NCBI RefSeq assembly: GCF_947039605.1
Contig: NZ_CAMQZG010000011.1
Span: 18,518-82,517, forward strand
Length of the DNA stretch: 64,000 nt
Direction of reading: 5' to 3'
From: an uncultured Clostridium sp.
Lineage (GTDB): Bacteria > Bacillota > Clostridia > Clostridiales > Clostridiaceae
The first letter of the stretch is position 1. Each line of letters starts with the position of its first letter. The notes under the pieces are model-generated. The model did no database searches, was not told the origin of the DNA, and saw nothing but the letters and a program-made list of their open reading frames with translations. This document shows, piece after piece, positions 18,646 to 27,587 of the stretch. The translations under genes were made by a program, and so were the position numbers.

Positions 18646-19813
18646 TTATATCAAAAATATTTTTAGCTACTTCTCGTTTGCTCATTTGTGATAAATCTAT
18701 CATATTATCTTTTGATAAAATAGTAACTTTATTTTCATCTGAACCAAAACCAGTTACACTAGACATTATGTCATTTGCAACTATGTAGTCTAAATTTTTA
18801 ATGTTTAGTTTTCTTGTAGCATTTTCAATTAAATCATTGCTTTCTGCTGCAAATCCAACTAAAATCTGTTTAGTTTTCATATCTCCAAGAGTTTTTAAAA
18901 TATCTCTATCACGTTCAAGTAATATTAACAATTCACCCTCTTGTTTTTTGATTTTTACATTACTATAATCTTTAGGTTTATAATCTGCTACTGCTGCTGC
19001 TTTTATAACAATATCTGCTTCTTCAAATCTTTCAATGATAGCATTATACATCTGCTCATTTGTATCAATTTTTATAAACTCAACATCTACAGGTCTTGTG
19101 ATTGCATCGGCACCAGATATTAGAGTTACATTTGCACCTCTATCTCTAGCTTCTTTTGCTATCTCATATCCCATTTTTCCTGTTGATTTATTTGTTATAA
19201 ATCTCACGGGATCAATTTCAGCCCTAGTTGGTCCTGCTGTTACAATAACATTTTTCCCAACTAAATCTTTTATTTCATATAGTTTAGATAATACTGCTTC
19301 TACTATTTCTTCTGTATCTGCAAGTTTACCCTTACCTATATCACCACAAGCAAGTCTACCACTTGCAGGTGCTATAAATTCATACCCATAGTCTTTAAGC
19401 TTCTCTATATTATTTTGCACTATTCTATTCTCATACATATTTGTATTCATAGCTGGTGCAAAAACAACTTTTGACTTTGTAGCCATTATTGTTGTTGATA
19501 ACATATCATCAGCAATACCATTTGCAACCTTTCCAATTATATTTGCAGTTGCAGGAGCTATCAACATAAGATCTGCCCTTTGAGCAGTTGATATATGCTG
19601 TATTTCCCAGGCTTTAGGTTCTGAAAACATATCTGTTATTACCATATTTTGACTCATTGCTTGAAACGATAATGGTGTAACAAATTCTGTTGCAGATTTA
19701 GTCATTATAACCCTTACGTCAATATCTGCTTTTCTTAGTTTACTTATAATATCTAATGCTTTATAAACTGCTATTCCACCAGTAACGCCAACTACAACAC
19801 ATTTTTTACTCAT
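18632..19813 (-). CDS. coaBC: Bifunctional phosphopantothenoylcysteine decarboxylase / phosphopantothenate-cysteine ligase
   Basis: CoaBC makes 4'-phosphopantetheine in two steps: CTP-dependent cysteine ligation and FMN-dependent decarboxylation. I start at MSKKCVVVGVTGGIA, the ATG right after the rpoZ stop; the track start inside rpoZ adds 14 unlikely residues. CoaC is about 1-180 with the catalytic His in IQHIST, PAMNTNMYEN and the CGDIG Cys. CoaB is about 185-393 with TAGPTRAEIDPVRFITNKSTGKMG. The product feeds CoaD, also in this window. Confidence 0.96.
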   Translation of the reverse strand: MSKKCVVVGVTGGIAVYKALDIISKLRKADIDVRVIMTKSATEFVTPLSFQAMSQNMVITDMFSEPKAWEIQHISTAQRADLMLIAPATANIIGKVANGIADDMLSTTIMATKSKVVFAPAMNTNMYENRIVQNNIEKLKDYGYEFIAPASGRLACGDIGKGKLADTEEIVEAVLSKLYEIKDLVGKNVIVTAGPTRAEIDPVRFITNKSTGKMGYEIAKEARDRGANVTLISGADAITRPVDVEFIKIDTNEQMYNAIIERFEEADIVIKAAAVADYKPKDYSNVKIKKQEGELLILLERDRDILKTLGDMKTKQILVGFAAESNDLIENATRKLNIKNLDYIVANDIMSSVTGFGSDENKVTILSKDNMIDLSQMSKREVAKNIFDIIKGR

Positions 19814-19814
19814 C

Positions 19815-20051
19815 TTATAGCATTTCTCCAAGCATTTCATCTGTATATGCAACATTTTCAGCTGTTACAAGTTCATCTTCTACTTCTCTTATAGCTATGC
19901 TAAGAGGTTTTTTTGACTCAACTGATGCAAATGGCTCTGCCCCGTCAATTATTTGTCTTGCTCTTTTTGAAGCTGTTATTACTAATGAATATCTGTTATC
20001 TACCTTTTGTAAAAGTTCCACCACTGATGGGCTAATCATAGAGTTCTTCAT
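19815..20051 (-). CDS. rpoZ: RNA polymerase omega subunit
   Basis: Omega helps beta' fold and assemble into RNA polymerase. The 78-residue product has the family core VDNRYSLVITASKRARQI followed by SVESKKPLSIAIREV. Its start overlaps the end of gmk by about 20 bases, and its stop directly precedes coaBC. The gmk-rpoZ-coaBC-priA order is a common Firmicute arrangement. Confidence 0.95.
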   Translation of the reverse strand: MKNSMISPSVVELLQKVDNRYSLVITASKRARQIIDGAEPFASVESKKPLSIAIREVEDELVTAENVAYTDEMLGEML

Positions 20052-20667
20052 GAATTAAATCCTCCTTTGAATCTAAAATTGTTTCTTTTAATCTATCTAC
20101 TCTGCATTTTTCTGCTAATAGAATACCTTCTATTTTTTCAACAGCTTTATCTACAGTATCATTAACTACTGCATAATTATATTTTGATACATAGTTAATT
20201 TCTTTATAAGCTGACTTAAATCTAGTCATTAAACTTTCAGGTGTTTCACTACCTCTATTTATAATTCTTTGCTTTAGTTCTTCCATTGAAGGTGGTAGTA
20301 TAAATATAAATACACCTTCATTTGATTGCTCTTTTACTTTAAGAGCACCTTGAATATCTATTTCTAAAATTACATCTCTACCTGAATCTAATATTTTTTC
20401 AACATTCGACTTAGGTGTTCCATAATAATTCCCATAAACCTGTGCATACTCTAAGAAATCATTTTCTTCAACTCTTTTTACAAAGTTTTCTTTTTCAAGG
20501 AAATGATAGTTTACACCATCAACTTCACCTGTTCTTGGATTTCTTGTAGTTGCTGATACTGAAAGTGATATTTCTTCATGCTTTTCAAGTAAAGCCTTAC
20601 AAATAGTTCCTTTCCCAGCGCCTGATGGACCTGAGATAACTATTAAGACTCCTCTATTGTCTACCAT
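20032..20667 (-). CDS. gmk: Guanylate kinase
   Basis: Gmk phosphorylates GMP to GDP with ATP. The 211-residue enzyme has P-loop SGPSGAGKGTI, the GMP-binding SVSATTRNPRTGEVDGVNYHF and EYAQVYGNYYGTP, and the lid region RGSETPE. Its ATG overlaps the stop of remA (TAATG), and its end overlaps rpoZ, so three genes are coupled here. Confidence 0.97.
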   Translation of the reverse strand: MVDNRGVLIVISGPSGAGKGTICKALLEKHEEISLSVSATTRNPRTGEVDGVNYHFLEKENFVKRVEENDFLEYAQVYGNYYGTPKSNVEKILDSGRDVILEIDIQGALKVKEQSNEGVFIFILPPSMEELKQRIINRGSETPESLMTRFKSAYKEINYVSKYNYAVVNDTVDKAVEKIEGILLAEKCRVDRLKETILDSKEDLIHEELYD

Positions 20668-20936
20668 TATTCATCAACCTCTTCTACAGCATCTTCTTTA
20701 GTTGATAGTCTATGTGCTACTGTTTCTGGTTGAACTGCTGATAATATAACATGATCTGAATCTGTTATGATAACTGCTCTTGTTCTTCTTCCATAAGTAG
20801 CATCTATAAGCATCCCTCTATCTCTAGCTTCTTGTATGATTCTTTTTATAGGTGCTGATTCTGGACTAACTATAGCAACTAGTCTATTAGCTGATACTAT
20901 ATTTCCAAAACCTATGTTAATTAACTTTATACCCAT
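20667..20936 (-). CDS. remA: Extracellular matrix regulator RemA family (DUF370)
   Basis: RemA is a small DNA-binding protein that in Bacillus activates biofilm matrix and osmoprotection genes. The 89-residue protein has the DUF370 core [28 protein letters not shown] and [19 protein letters not shown]. The conserved position between yicC and gmk fits. What it regulates in clostridia is not evident from the sequence. Confidence 0.92.
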   Translation of the reverse strand: MGIKLINIGFGNIVSANRLVAIVSPESAPIKRIIQEARDRGMLIDATYGRRTRAVIITDSDHVILSAVQPETVAHRLSTKEDAVEEVDE

Positions 20937-20956
20937 ATTTTTCCTCCTTATAATAT

Positions 20957-21841
20957 TTATTCAATATTTTGAACTTGTTCTCTAATCTTTTCTAAAAGAT
21001 TTTTTATATCTATAACTTTATTAGTTATATTCAAATCTGTTGACTTTGAAGCAATTGTATTAGCTTCTCTGTTCATCTCCTGCATTATAAAGTCAAGCTT
21101 TCTTCCCATTGGTTCTGAAATACTGAGTGTTTCTCTTAAGTGTACTATATGACTCTTAAGTCTCGTAATTTCTTCATCAATAGCTGCTTTATCAGCAAAT
21201 ACTGCTACTTCCATAGCTAATCTATTTTCATCTACGTTAATAGTGTTTAATAGCTCTTTTAGTCTATCTTCTAATTTTAATTTATAATTAGCAACTAATA
21301 TATCTGCCTTACCTTCTATAAATGCAACAAGTTTTTCTATTTCAATTGTTTTTGAGATTATATCTTCTTTAAGTTTTGTACCTTCAAAGATTCTCATAGC
21401 TAAAAGCCCATCTAAACTCTCTTCTAGTAATGGCTCAATCTCACTCCATATTGCATCTAAACTTTCTTCTTTTTCTTCTATTATAATTACATCTGGATGC
21501 TTTGAAATAAGTGATAAACTTAAATCATCTTTAATATTTGGAAATTCATTTCTTAAATTTGTAAGTGCCTCTACATATGTTTTGGCAAAATCTATATTAA
21601 CCTTAGCTACTGAATCTGCTTTAGCATAATTTTTATAATTAATAAACAAATCTACTTTTCCTCTATTAAGAGATTCTTTGATTTTTCTTCTCATTTTTTC
21701 TTCTAAAGAAAACATTGATTTTGGCATTCTTGTATTTATATCTAAATATCTATGATTAACACTTTTAATTTCTATTGAAAAAGCTTTATCTCTACCTTCC
21801 CCAGCAGTAGCCCTTCCAAATCCTGTCATACTCTTTGCCAT
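20957..21841 (-). CDS. YicC/YloC family endoribonuclease
   Basis: YicC-family proteins form multimeric endoribonucleases acting on RNA. The 294-residue product shows the family ends: [11 protein letters not shown] with [12 protein letters not shown]-like sequence (here [13 protein letters not shown]) at the N-terminus and [22 protein letters not shown] at the C-terminus. It starts the yicC-remA-gmk-rpoZ-coaBC run, with an AGGAGG-type RBS. The enzymatic role follows from work on the E. coli and Bacillus homologues. Confidence 0.93.
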   Translation of the reverse strand: MAKSMTGFGRATAGEGRDKAFSIEIKSVNHRYLDINTRMPKSMFSLEEKMRRKIKESLNRGKVDLFINYKNYAKADSVAKVNIDFAKTYVEALTNLRNEFPNIKDDLSLSLISKHPDVIIIEEKEESLDAIWSEIEPLLEESLDGLLAMRIFEGTKLKEDIISKTIEIEKLVAFIEGKADILVANYKLKLEDRLKELLNTINVDENRLAMEVAVFADKAAIDEEITRLKSHIVHLRETLSISEPMGRKLDFIMQEMNREANTIASKSTDLNITNKVIDIKNLLEKIREQVQNIE

Positions 21842-21947
21842 TATCTAACCTCCTTTTATTAGCCTTGTTCTATTGTACTTTATACATGCTACCTTGGTCA
21901 ATGCTTTGTTCACAAAAAATTAACATTTGAATCCAATTTTTCAAAAA

Positions 21948-21980
21948 AAGATTCCCTATCTTATTTTGATAGAGAATCTT
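21948..21980 (-). terminator. Intrinsic terminator of the purine permease gene
   Basis: On the minus strand AAGATTCTCTATC pairs with GATAGGGAATCTT (13 bp, one G-T pair) and is followed by TTTTTTT, 11 bases after the permease stop. The 100 bases from here to yicC hold no other recognisable element. Confidence 0.88.
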
Positions 21981-21991
21981 AAACTTTACTT

Positions 21992-23356
21992 TTATCCTAT
22001 TAACATTTTTTCTATTAATGGTAGTGCTAACTTCACAGTAAACACAACTGCAAGTATTATCATTGCTACTGATATCTTTTTCTTTTCTTTACCCACAAAA
22101 TTCCCTATGATATTTAAAACCACATATACTAGTATTCCAATTGTAAGTCCATCACCAATACTATACGTAAGTGGCATTAAAACTATTATAAGGAATGCTG
22201 GAAGTCCTTCTGTAATATCATTAAAATTAATTTTTGTGATATTACCCATCATAAGATATCCTACATATATCAAAACTGGTGCTGTTGCACACCTTGGTAT
22301 TGCTATAAATATTGGTGAAAAGAACATTGCTACTATAAAGAACATCCCTATAAATATTGATGTAAGACCTGTTCTACCACCTTGTTCTACCCCCGCAGCA
22401 CTTTCCACATAAGTTGTTACTGTTGAAGTACCCATCAAAGCACCCGCTGTAGTTGCTATAGCATCTGCCATTAAAGCTTTGCCTGCATGAGGTACATTAC
22501 CATCTTTATCAAGCATATTAGCTCTTGATGAAACTCCTATAAGCGTTCCAAGTGTATCAAAGAAATCTACAAATAAGAATGTAAATACAATTATTACAAA
22601 GTTTAATATCCCTTCCATACTATTTATAAATGAAAAATCAAGTTTTCCGGCTATTGGTGCGATTGATTCAAACTTAAATATCCCCTCTGGAAGATATATT
22701 CCCATACCAGCGGCTACTTCTGTATTAAATAATGCATATCCCCAAGCTATAAGAGTTGAAACTACTATCCCAATTAATAACGCCCCTTTAACTTTTTTCT
22801 TTTCTAATACTGCGATTGTTATAAGACCTATTACTGCAACTAAAACTGTAGGACTAAAAAATGTTCCAAGTTTTACAAGGGTTGCATCATCCTTTATTAC
22901 CATTCCGGACCCTGTAAAACCTATGAATGCAATAAATAATCCAATTCCTGCTGTTACTGCATATTTTAAATTTAACGGTATTGAATTTACTGCTGCTTCT
23001 CTAATTTTAAATAATGATAATAATATAAATATAATTCCTTCTACAAATACTGCTGTAAGAGCTACTTGCCATGAAATTCCTTTACCTAAAACTACTGAAT
23101 ATGCAAAAAATGCATTAAGCCCCATCCCTGCTGCAAGTCCAAACGGAAGATTTGCATAGAATCCCATAATCATACATCCAAAAGCTGCTGATAAACATGT
23201 TGCTGTAACAACCGCCCCTTGTTCCATCCCTGCATCTCCAAGTATTGATGGATTTACAGCTATTATATATGCCATTGCTAAGAAACTTGTAAGACCTGCT
23301 ATAAACTCTCTTTTAACATTTACATTATCCCCGAATCTCTTTAAAAACTTATCCAT
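21992..23356 (-). CDS. NCS2/AzgA-type purine base permease
   Basis: This 454-residue protein has 12-14 predicted membrane segments and belongs to the AzgA-like branch of NCS2 (Bacillus PbuG/PbuO: hypoxanthine, guanine or adenine uptake with protons). Typical motifs are GLTSFLAMAYIIAVNPSIL near the N-terminus, GLAAGMGLNAFFAYSVV, LFVDFFDTLGTLIGVS and STVTTYVESAAGVEQGGRTGLT. Which base it carries cannot be read from sequence. It is transcribed alone with its own leader and terminator. Confidence 0.92.
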   Translation of the reverse strand: MDKFLKRFGDNVNVKREFIAGLTSFLAMAYIIAVNPSILGDAGMEQGAVVTATCLSAAFGCMIMGFYANLPFGLAAGMGLNAFFAYSVVLGKGISWQVALTAVFVEGIIFILLSLFKIREAAVNSIPLNLKYAVTAGIGLFIAFIGFTGSGMVIKDDATLVKLGTFFSPTVLVAVIGLITIAVLEKKKVKGALLIGIVVSTLIAWGYALFNTEVAAGMGIYLPEGIFKFESIAPIAGKLDFSFINSMEGILNFVIIVFTFLFVDFFDTLGTLIGVSSRANMLDKDGNVPHAGKALMADAIATTAGALMGTSTVTTYVESAAGVEQGGRTGLTSIFIGMFFIVAMFFSPIFIAIPRCATAPVLIYVGYLMMGNITKINFNDITEGLPAFLIIVLMPLTYSIGDGLTIGILVYVVLNIIGNFVGKEKKKISVAMIILAVVFTVKLALPLIEKMLIG

Positions 23357-23430
23357 TTTTTATTCCCCCTAAAAATATATCTAATATAAAAAATACCCGT
23401 GTTTCAGAATATCTTTTTAAAATCCCTCTC

Positions 23431-23490
23431 CACGAATATTATTATATATTATTAATTTATCTTTCGTCTATAAAAATACGAATATTTTTA
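23431..23490 (-). promoter_or_regulatory. Leader/promoter of the purine permease with two PurBox-like repeats
   Basis: Two plus-strand copies of ACGAATATT (CACGAATATTATTA at 23431 and TACGAATATTTTTA at 23477) lie 46 bases apart. They resemble the CGAAYATT core of Bacillus PurR boxes. Between them on the minus strand, TAGACG and TATAAT form a possible promoter (18-base spacing), so one box would lie upstream and one at the start site. The guanine/adenine riboswitch core is not present. PurR binding is inferred. Confidence 0.4.
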
Positions 23491-23501
23491 CACTTTGTTA
23501 A

Positions 23502-24494
23502 CTATTTAGTATGTATATATGTTTTTTCAAAGCTTTTTTCTATCTCTTCAAGTGTTTTTTCTGCGCTAAGCATTAGTAATAACTTTATTCTAGCCTTTTG
23601 ACTTGGCATAGACTCACCAAAAATAACACCGCTATTTTTAAGCTGCATTCCTCCACCTTCATATCCATATGAACCAAATACTCTTCCTTCAAAACATCTT
23701 GATGTAAGAATTACTGGTATTTTATTCTCTATAGCTCTTTCTATCCCAGCTACCATAGCAGGTGGTACATTCCCTCTCCCTAAACCTTCTAATACTATAC
23801 CTTTATACCCACTTTCTATTGCAAAATTAAGAAAATCACTTTCCACACTAGCTGCACATTTTATAATTGCAACCTTTTTTCTTATTTTATCAACTTTTAT
23901 ATATTCTTTATCTTCAACATCCCTATAAAATATACCTCTATTATTATCAACTATTCCAATAGGTCCAAAATTAGGTGTTCTAAAAGCATTTAAAGACATC
24001 GAATTAGCTTTTGTTACTTCTTTTGCACTATTAAGTTCACCATTAAAACAAATCAGTACACCTCTTCCTCTAGCCTCTTGTGATGTAGCTGTACAAATCG
24101 AAGCTGCAAGATTTGCTGGGCCATCATATCCAAGTTCTGAACTACTTCTCATAGCCCCTGTAAATACTATTGGCTTTTCAGTCTTTGTTGTAAGGTCTAC
24201 TAAATAAGACGTTTCCTCTAATGTATCAGTTCCATGAGTTACAACAACTCCATCAATATCCTCTCTATCTGCAAGTTTTTGAATTTCTTTTGATAATTCT
24301 AACATTAAATCAACTGTAACATGAGGGCTTGGAAGTGATGAGAAATTATGTTCTTCTATATTTGCATATCTTTCTATCCCCGTAACTTTTGCCATTATTT
24401 GTGCACCTGACAGTGTCGGAACAGCTGCCTGTATATTTTCATCTACTTTCATTGATATTGTTCCACCATTAAAAATAACTGCTATCTTTTTCAT
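23502..24494 (-). CDS. Asparaginase/glutaminase family protein with altered first active-site Thr
   Basis: L-asparaginases hydrolyse asparagine to aspartate and ammonia. This 330-residue cytoplasmic-type protein lacks a signal peptide and keeps the second motif VVTHGTDTLEET (Thr89/Asp90 equivalents) and VTKAN (Lys162 equivalent). However, the first motif reads FNGGTISM instead of TGGTI: the Thr that acts as nucleophile in E. coli asparaginase II is Asn, confirmed at the codon (AAT). Activity or substrate may therefore differ. It is a single gene between the purine permease and a small membrane protein. Confidence 0.85.
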   Translation of the reverse strand: MKKIAVIFNGGTISMKVDENIQAAVPTLSGAQIMAKVTGIERYANIEEHNFSSLPSPHVTVDLMLELSKEIQKLADREDIDGVVVTHGTDTLEETSYLVDLTTKTEKPIVFTGAMRSSSELGYDGPANLAASICTATSQEARGRGVLICFNGELNSAKEVTKANSMSLNAFRTPNFGPIGIVDNNRGIFYRDVEDKEYIKVDKIRKKVAIIKCAASVESDFLNFAIESGYKGIVLEGLGRGNVPPAMVAGIERAIENKIPVILTSRCFEGRVFGSYGYEGGGMQLKNSGVIFGESMPSQKARIKLLLMLSAEKTLEEIEKSFEKTYIHTK

Positions 24495-24592
24495 GAATTA
24501 ACCTCCGAATATTTTCTAATTTAATTTAAATAAATTTTGTATTAATTAAATTATACTTCATATTTCGACAGTTTTCTATACAACACAAATAG

Positions 24593-24627
24593 AAGTAGCC
24601 TCTATAAACATTAAATAGAAACTACTT
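24593..24627 (-). terminator. Hairpin terminator after the small membrane protein gene
   Basis: On the minus strand AAGTAGTTTCTAT pairs with ATAGAGGCTACTT (13 bp with two G-T pairs), 7 bases after the stop. The following T-tract is weak. Confidence 0.65.
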
Positions 24628-24633
24628 TTAGTA

Positions 24634-24846
24634 TTATTTTATCACTTTAACTTTTATTGTTAGTTCATCCTCTTCTAATTTAACAGGAGTTTTTTTCTTT
24701 TTCAAAGTATTACTTATTGCATCTATAAACTTAAAAATTATCAGACTAAATACTGAAAAATAAATTACTCCTCCCTCAAATGCTCCAAAACCAAACGAAC
24801 TTCCAAGGGAATTACACTCTTCATAGATAATATTAATTATATCCAT
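24634..24846 (-). CDS. Small single-pass membrane protein, unknown function
   Basis: The 70-residue ORF has a clear RBS (AGAGGTGTG 3-4 bases before ATG) and sits between two terminators. An N-terminal stretch (1-25) is followed by one membrane helix (about 27-45) and a basic-then-acidic tail (KKKKTP...EEDE). I do not recognise a family. It lies directly downstream of spoIVA but is separated from it by a terminator, so a sporulation role is only a guess. Confidence 0.65.
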   Translation of the reverse strand: MDIINIIYEECNSLGSSFGFGAFEGGVIYFSVFSLIIFKFIDAISNTLKKKKTPVKLEEDELTIKVKVIK

Positions 24847-24873
24847 AACACACCTCTTCTAAATTTATATAAA

Positions 24874-24905
24874 AAATAGCGTTGAATTAATATCCAACGC
24901 TATTT
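24874..24905 (-). terminator. Intrinsic terminator of spoIVA
   Basis: AAATAGCGTTG and CAACGCTATTT form an 11-bp stem with a 10-base loop and a T-run on the minus strand, 11 bases after the spoIVA stop. Confidence 0.85.
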
Positions 24906-24916
24906 CTTTTAACTAA

Positions 24917-26398
24917 TTAATAAATGAAACAGATTAAGTTTCCATCACCTTCATTTATTATTTTTTGTAATGTTTTTTGCATTTTAACTTGTATTTTTTC
25001 TGGCATCTTATAAAGTTTACTCTGAAGTCCATCTTTAACAAGAGTTTCCAAAGTTTTTCCAAGTATACTTGTCTGCCATAATTTATCTGGATCATTTTCA
25101 AAATTCTCTAATAAAAGCTTAATTGCTTCTTGAGTATCTTTTTCCGAACCAAAAACTGGTGAAATTTCAGTTTCAATATCAGCTTTTATCATATGAAGAC
25201 TTGGTGCACTAGCTTTAAGTTTAATCTCATACTTACCCCCAACATTCTCCATATTAGGCTTTTCAAACTTAATTTCTGAAAGTTGTGGTGCTACAAGTCC
25301 ATAACCTGTTTCTTTCACATCTTTTATAGCTTCTGCAACTTTATCATATTCTATTTTTGAATTATGAAGTTCTTTAACAAGTGCTATTAAATCACTTTCA
25401 TCTTTTAATTCATTTTCACATATTTCACTTATAATTTTATAGAATATTCCTTTTTGTGGGTTCATATTAATTCTAGCTTCACCTGTACCAAGATTCATTT
25501 CACATATTTCAGTAAGCCCAAGATATTCATCACCTGTATATCTTGCAACACAGTCTCCTATATCTCTAACTTTAAATATGTTTTTACACATATCCTTAAC
25601 TATGTTCATGAAATTACTTTTAAGCCAGTGACTTGGGTCTAACTTTTCTATCCACTCTGGCATATCTATGTTTATTTCTTTTACATTAAACTCTTTTAAT
25701 ACCTTTGTAAATATTGTACTTATATCACTTGAACCCATTTTTGCTATATCCATGATTTGAACTGGAACATTATATGTTTCTTCCATCTCACACTGTAATT
25801 TTTTAGTATCTTCATGATTAGGCTTACATGTATTAAGAACTATTATAAATGGCTTGTTTATAAGTTTAAGTTCATTTATAACTCTTTCCTCAGCATCTAA
25901 GTAATCAGCTCTACTAATTCCTGTAATACTTCCATCTGTTGTTACCATAATCCCTATTGTTGAATGATCTGTTATTACTTTTCTTGTTCCAATTTCCGCG
26001 GCATCCTCAAATGGTATTTCATCTTCATACCATGATGTTGTTACCATTTTAGATTCTCCATCTTCTAAATACCCAAGAGCCTCTTTGACTATGTACCCAA
26101 CACAGTCCACCATTCTTACATTAAATTTTATTCCCTCTTCTAAATTTATTTCTACGGCACCCTCACTTGGAATAAATTTAGGTTCTGTTGTGTGGATAGT
26201 TTTTCCTGAACCACTTTGTGGTAACTCATCTTTTAATCTTTCTTTCTTATAAGTATTCTCTACATTTGGTAGAACCATAATGTCCATAAATCTTTTTATA
26301 AATGTTGATTTACCTGTTCTAACAGGCCCTACAACACCTACATATATGTCACCTTGTGTTCTTTCTGCTATATCTTTATATATGTTAAATCCTTCCAA
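24917..26398 (-). CDS. spoIVA: Stage IV sporulation protein A (coat morphogenetic ATPase)
   Basis: SpoIVA polymerises on the forespore surface with ATP hydrolysis and forms the base layer of the spore coat; it is anchored by SpoVM, encoded at 6.4 kb. The 493-residue length is normal. The N-terminus shows Walker A GPVRTGKSTF (24-33), then the TEPKFIPSEGA region and the Walker B-like VRMVDCVGY. The C-terminus ends in NLICFIY, the region needed for SpoVM contact in Bacillus. The 165-base upstream spacer is AT-rich, and I could not pick a convincing SigE promoter. Confidence 0.96.
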   Translation of the reverse strand: MEGFNIYKDIAERTQGDIYVGVVGPVRTGKSTFIKRFMDIMVLPNVENTYKKERLKDELPQSGSGKTIHTTEPKFIPSEGAVEINLEEGIKFNVRMVDCVGYIVKEALGYLEDGESKMVTTSWYEDEIPFEDAAEIGTRKVITDHSTIGIMVTTDGSITGISRADYLDAEERVINELKLINKPFIIVLNTCKPNHEDTKKLQCEMEETYNVPVQIMDIAKMGSSDISTIFTKVLKEFNVKEINIDMPEWIEKLDPSHWLKSNFMNIVKDMCKNIFKVRDIGDCVARYTGDEYLGLTEICEMNLGTGEARINMNPQKGIFYKIISEICENELKDESDLIALVKELHNSKIEYDKVAEAIKDVKETGYGLVAPQLSEIKFEKPNMENVGGKYEIKLKASAPSLHMIKADIETEISPVFGSEKDTQEAIKLLLENFENDPDKLWQTSILGKTLETLVKDGLQSKLYKMPEKIQVKMQKTLQKIINEGDGNLICFIY

Positions 26399-26519
26399 TG
26401 AAATACCCTCCTATATTTAAATTATTATCACTATATATATATTATAAATATCAGAAAAGTATACTCTTTTTTATACATAAATTAATATTTTTTAATAATC
26501 TTATAAATTAATACTAAAA

Positions 26520-26555
26520 AAAGAGAGTTGTATTTTTTCAAATACAACTCTCTTT
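26520..26555 (-). terminator. Intrinsic terminator of the der-gpsA unit
   Basis: A perfect 16-bp stem AAAGAGAGTTGTATTT / AAATACAACTCTCTTT has a 4-base loop and is flanked by A/T runs, so it may stop transcription in both directions. It lies 8 bases after the gpsA stop. Confidence 0.9.
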
Positions 26556-26563
26556 ACTATAAT

Positions 26564-27553
26564 TTACTCACTTTTTTTATCTCGTTCCATCAGATGGATT
26601 ACAGCTTCACTAGCTTTAACCCCATCAAATAAAATTTTATATAAAAGCTCAGTTATAGGCATAGATACATCTACTGTTTTTTGAAGTTCATGGAAAGCCT
26701 TGCAAGCTTTGACACCTTCAACTACCATTCCAATTTCTTCAACAGCTTCATCTAAAGTTTTCCCTTGCCCTATAAGTATCCCAGCTCTTCTATTTCTTGA
26801 ATGCATACTAGTACATGTAACAATTAAGTCTCCCATACCTGTAAGTCCATAAAAAGTTTCTGCTTTTCCACCAAGTGCTATTCCAACTTTAGTTATTTCA
26901 TACATCCCTCTAGTCATAAGCGCTGCCTTTGAGTTATCACCATAACCCATACCATCGCAAATTCCTGCAGCTAAAGCTATTATGTTTTTAACTGCTCCAC
27001 CTATTTCCACACCAATAATATCTTCATTAGTATAGATTCTAAAGTTTTTATCCATGAACAGGTCTTGCACAAGTTTTGCACTCTCCATATCCTTTGAACT
27101 CGCTACAAGCGTCGTTGGGATTGATTGTGCAACTTCTTCAGCGTGGCTAGGACCTGATAAAACTACTACCGGATTTTTTGGAAGCTCCTCGTTTATTACT
27201 TGTGATAATGTAAGATTTGAACCTTCCTCTATTCCTTTAGCTATATTTATTAATATAACATTATCTGAAATTTTATCTCTAAGACCTCTAGCAACAACTC
27301 TTATTACATGTGACGGTACTGATAGAACAACAAATTTGCTATCCTTTAAAGCTTCATCCATGTTATTAAAAGCCGTTACCATTTTGGGAATTTTTAAATC
27401 TTTTATATACTTATCATTTGTTCTGTTATTATTTATTTCATCAACAACACTTTTATCTCTATCCCAAAGTGATACTTCTATCTCTTTGTTTCCAAGTAAT
27501 ATTGCTAATGAAGTTCCAAAGCTTCCTGCTCCTATAAAGGTAGTTTTATTCAT
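26564..27553 (-). CDS. gpsA: NAD(P)-dependent glycerol-3-phosphate dehydrogenase
   Basis: GpsA reduces dihydroxyacetone phosphate to sn-glycerol 3-phosphate for phospholipid synthesis. The 329-residue enzyme has the nucleotide-binding [10 protein letters not shown], the [12 protein letters not shown] motif, and the catalytic-domain [27 protein letters not shown]. It follows der by 34 bases in one unit. plsY, often found between or beside these two genes, is absent here. Confidence 0.97.
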   Translation of the reverse strand: MNKTTFIGAGSFGTSLAILLGNKEIEVSLWDRDKSVVDEINNNRTNDKYIKDLKIPKMVTAFNNMDEALKDSKFVVLSVPSHVIRVVARGLRDKISDNVILINIAKGIEEGSNLTLSQVINEELPKNPVVVLSGPSHAEEVAQSIPTTLVASSKDMESAKLVQDLFMDKNFRIYTNEDIIGVEIGGAVKNIIALAAGICDGMGYGDNSKAALMTRGMYEITKVGIALGGKAETFYGLTGMGDLIVTCTSMHSRNRRAGILIGQGKTLDEAVEEIGMVVEGVKACKAFHELQKTVDVSMPITELLYKILFDGVKASEAVIHLMERDKKSE

Positions 27554-27587
27554 AAATATCTACTCCTTTTTTTGTCTATATTCAATA

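Noticed and set aside
21927-22412. Plus-strand 161-residue ORF opposite the purine permease end
   Set aside because: It overlaps a terminator and the permease in antisense and shows no recognisable domain.
23357-23501. Purine (guanine/adenine) riboswitch before the NCS2 permease
   Set aside because: The conserved core and the two kissing hairpin loops were looked for on the minus strand and are not present.
26399-26563. SigE promoter for spoIVA
   Set aside because: The spacer is so AT-rich that several weak matches occur; none has both boxes at proper spacing, so none is listed.
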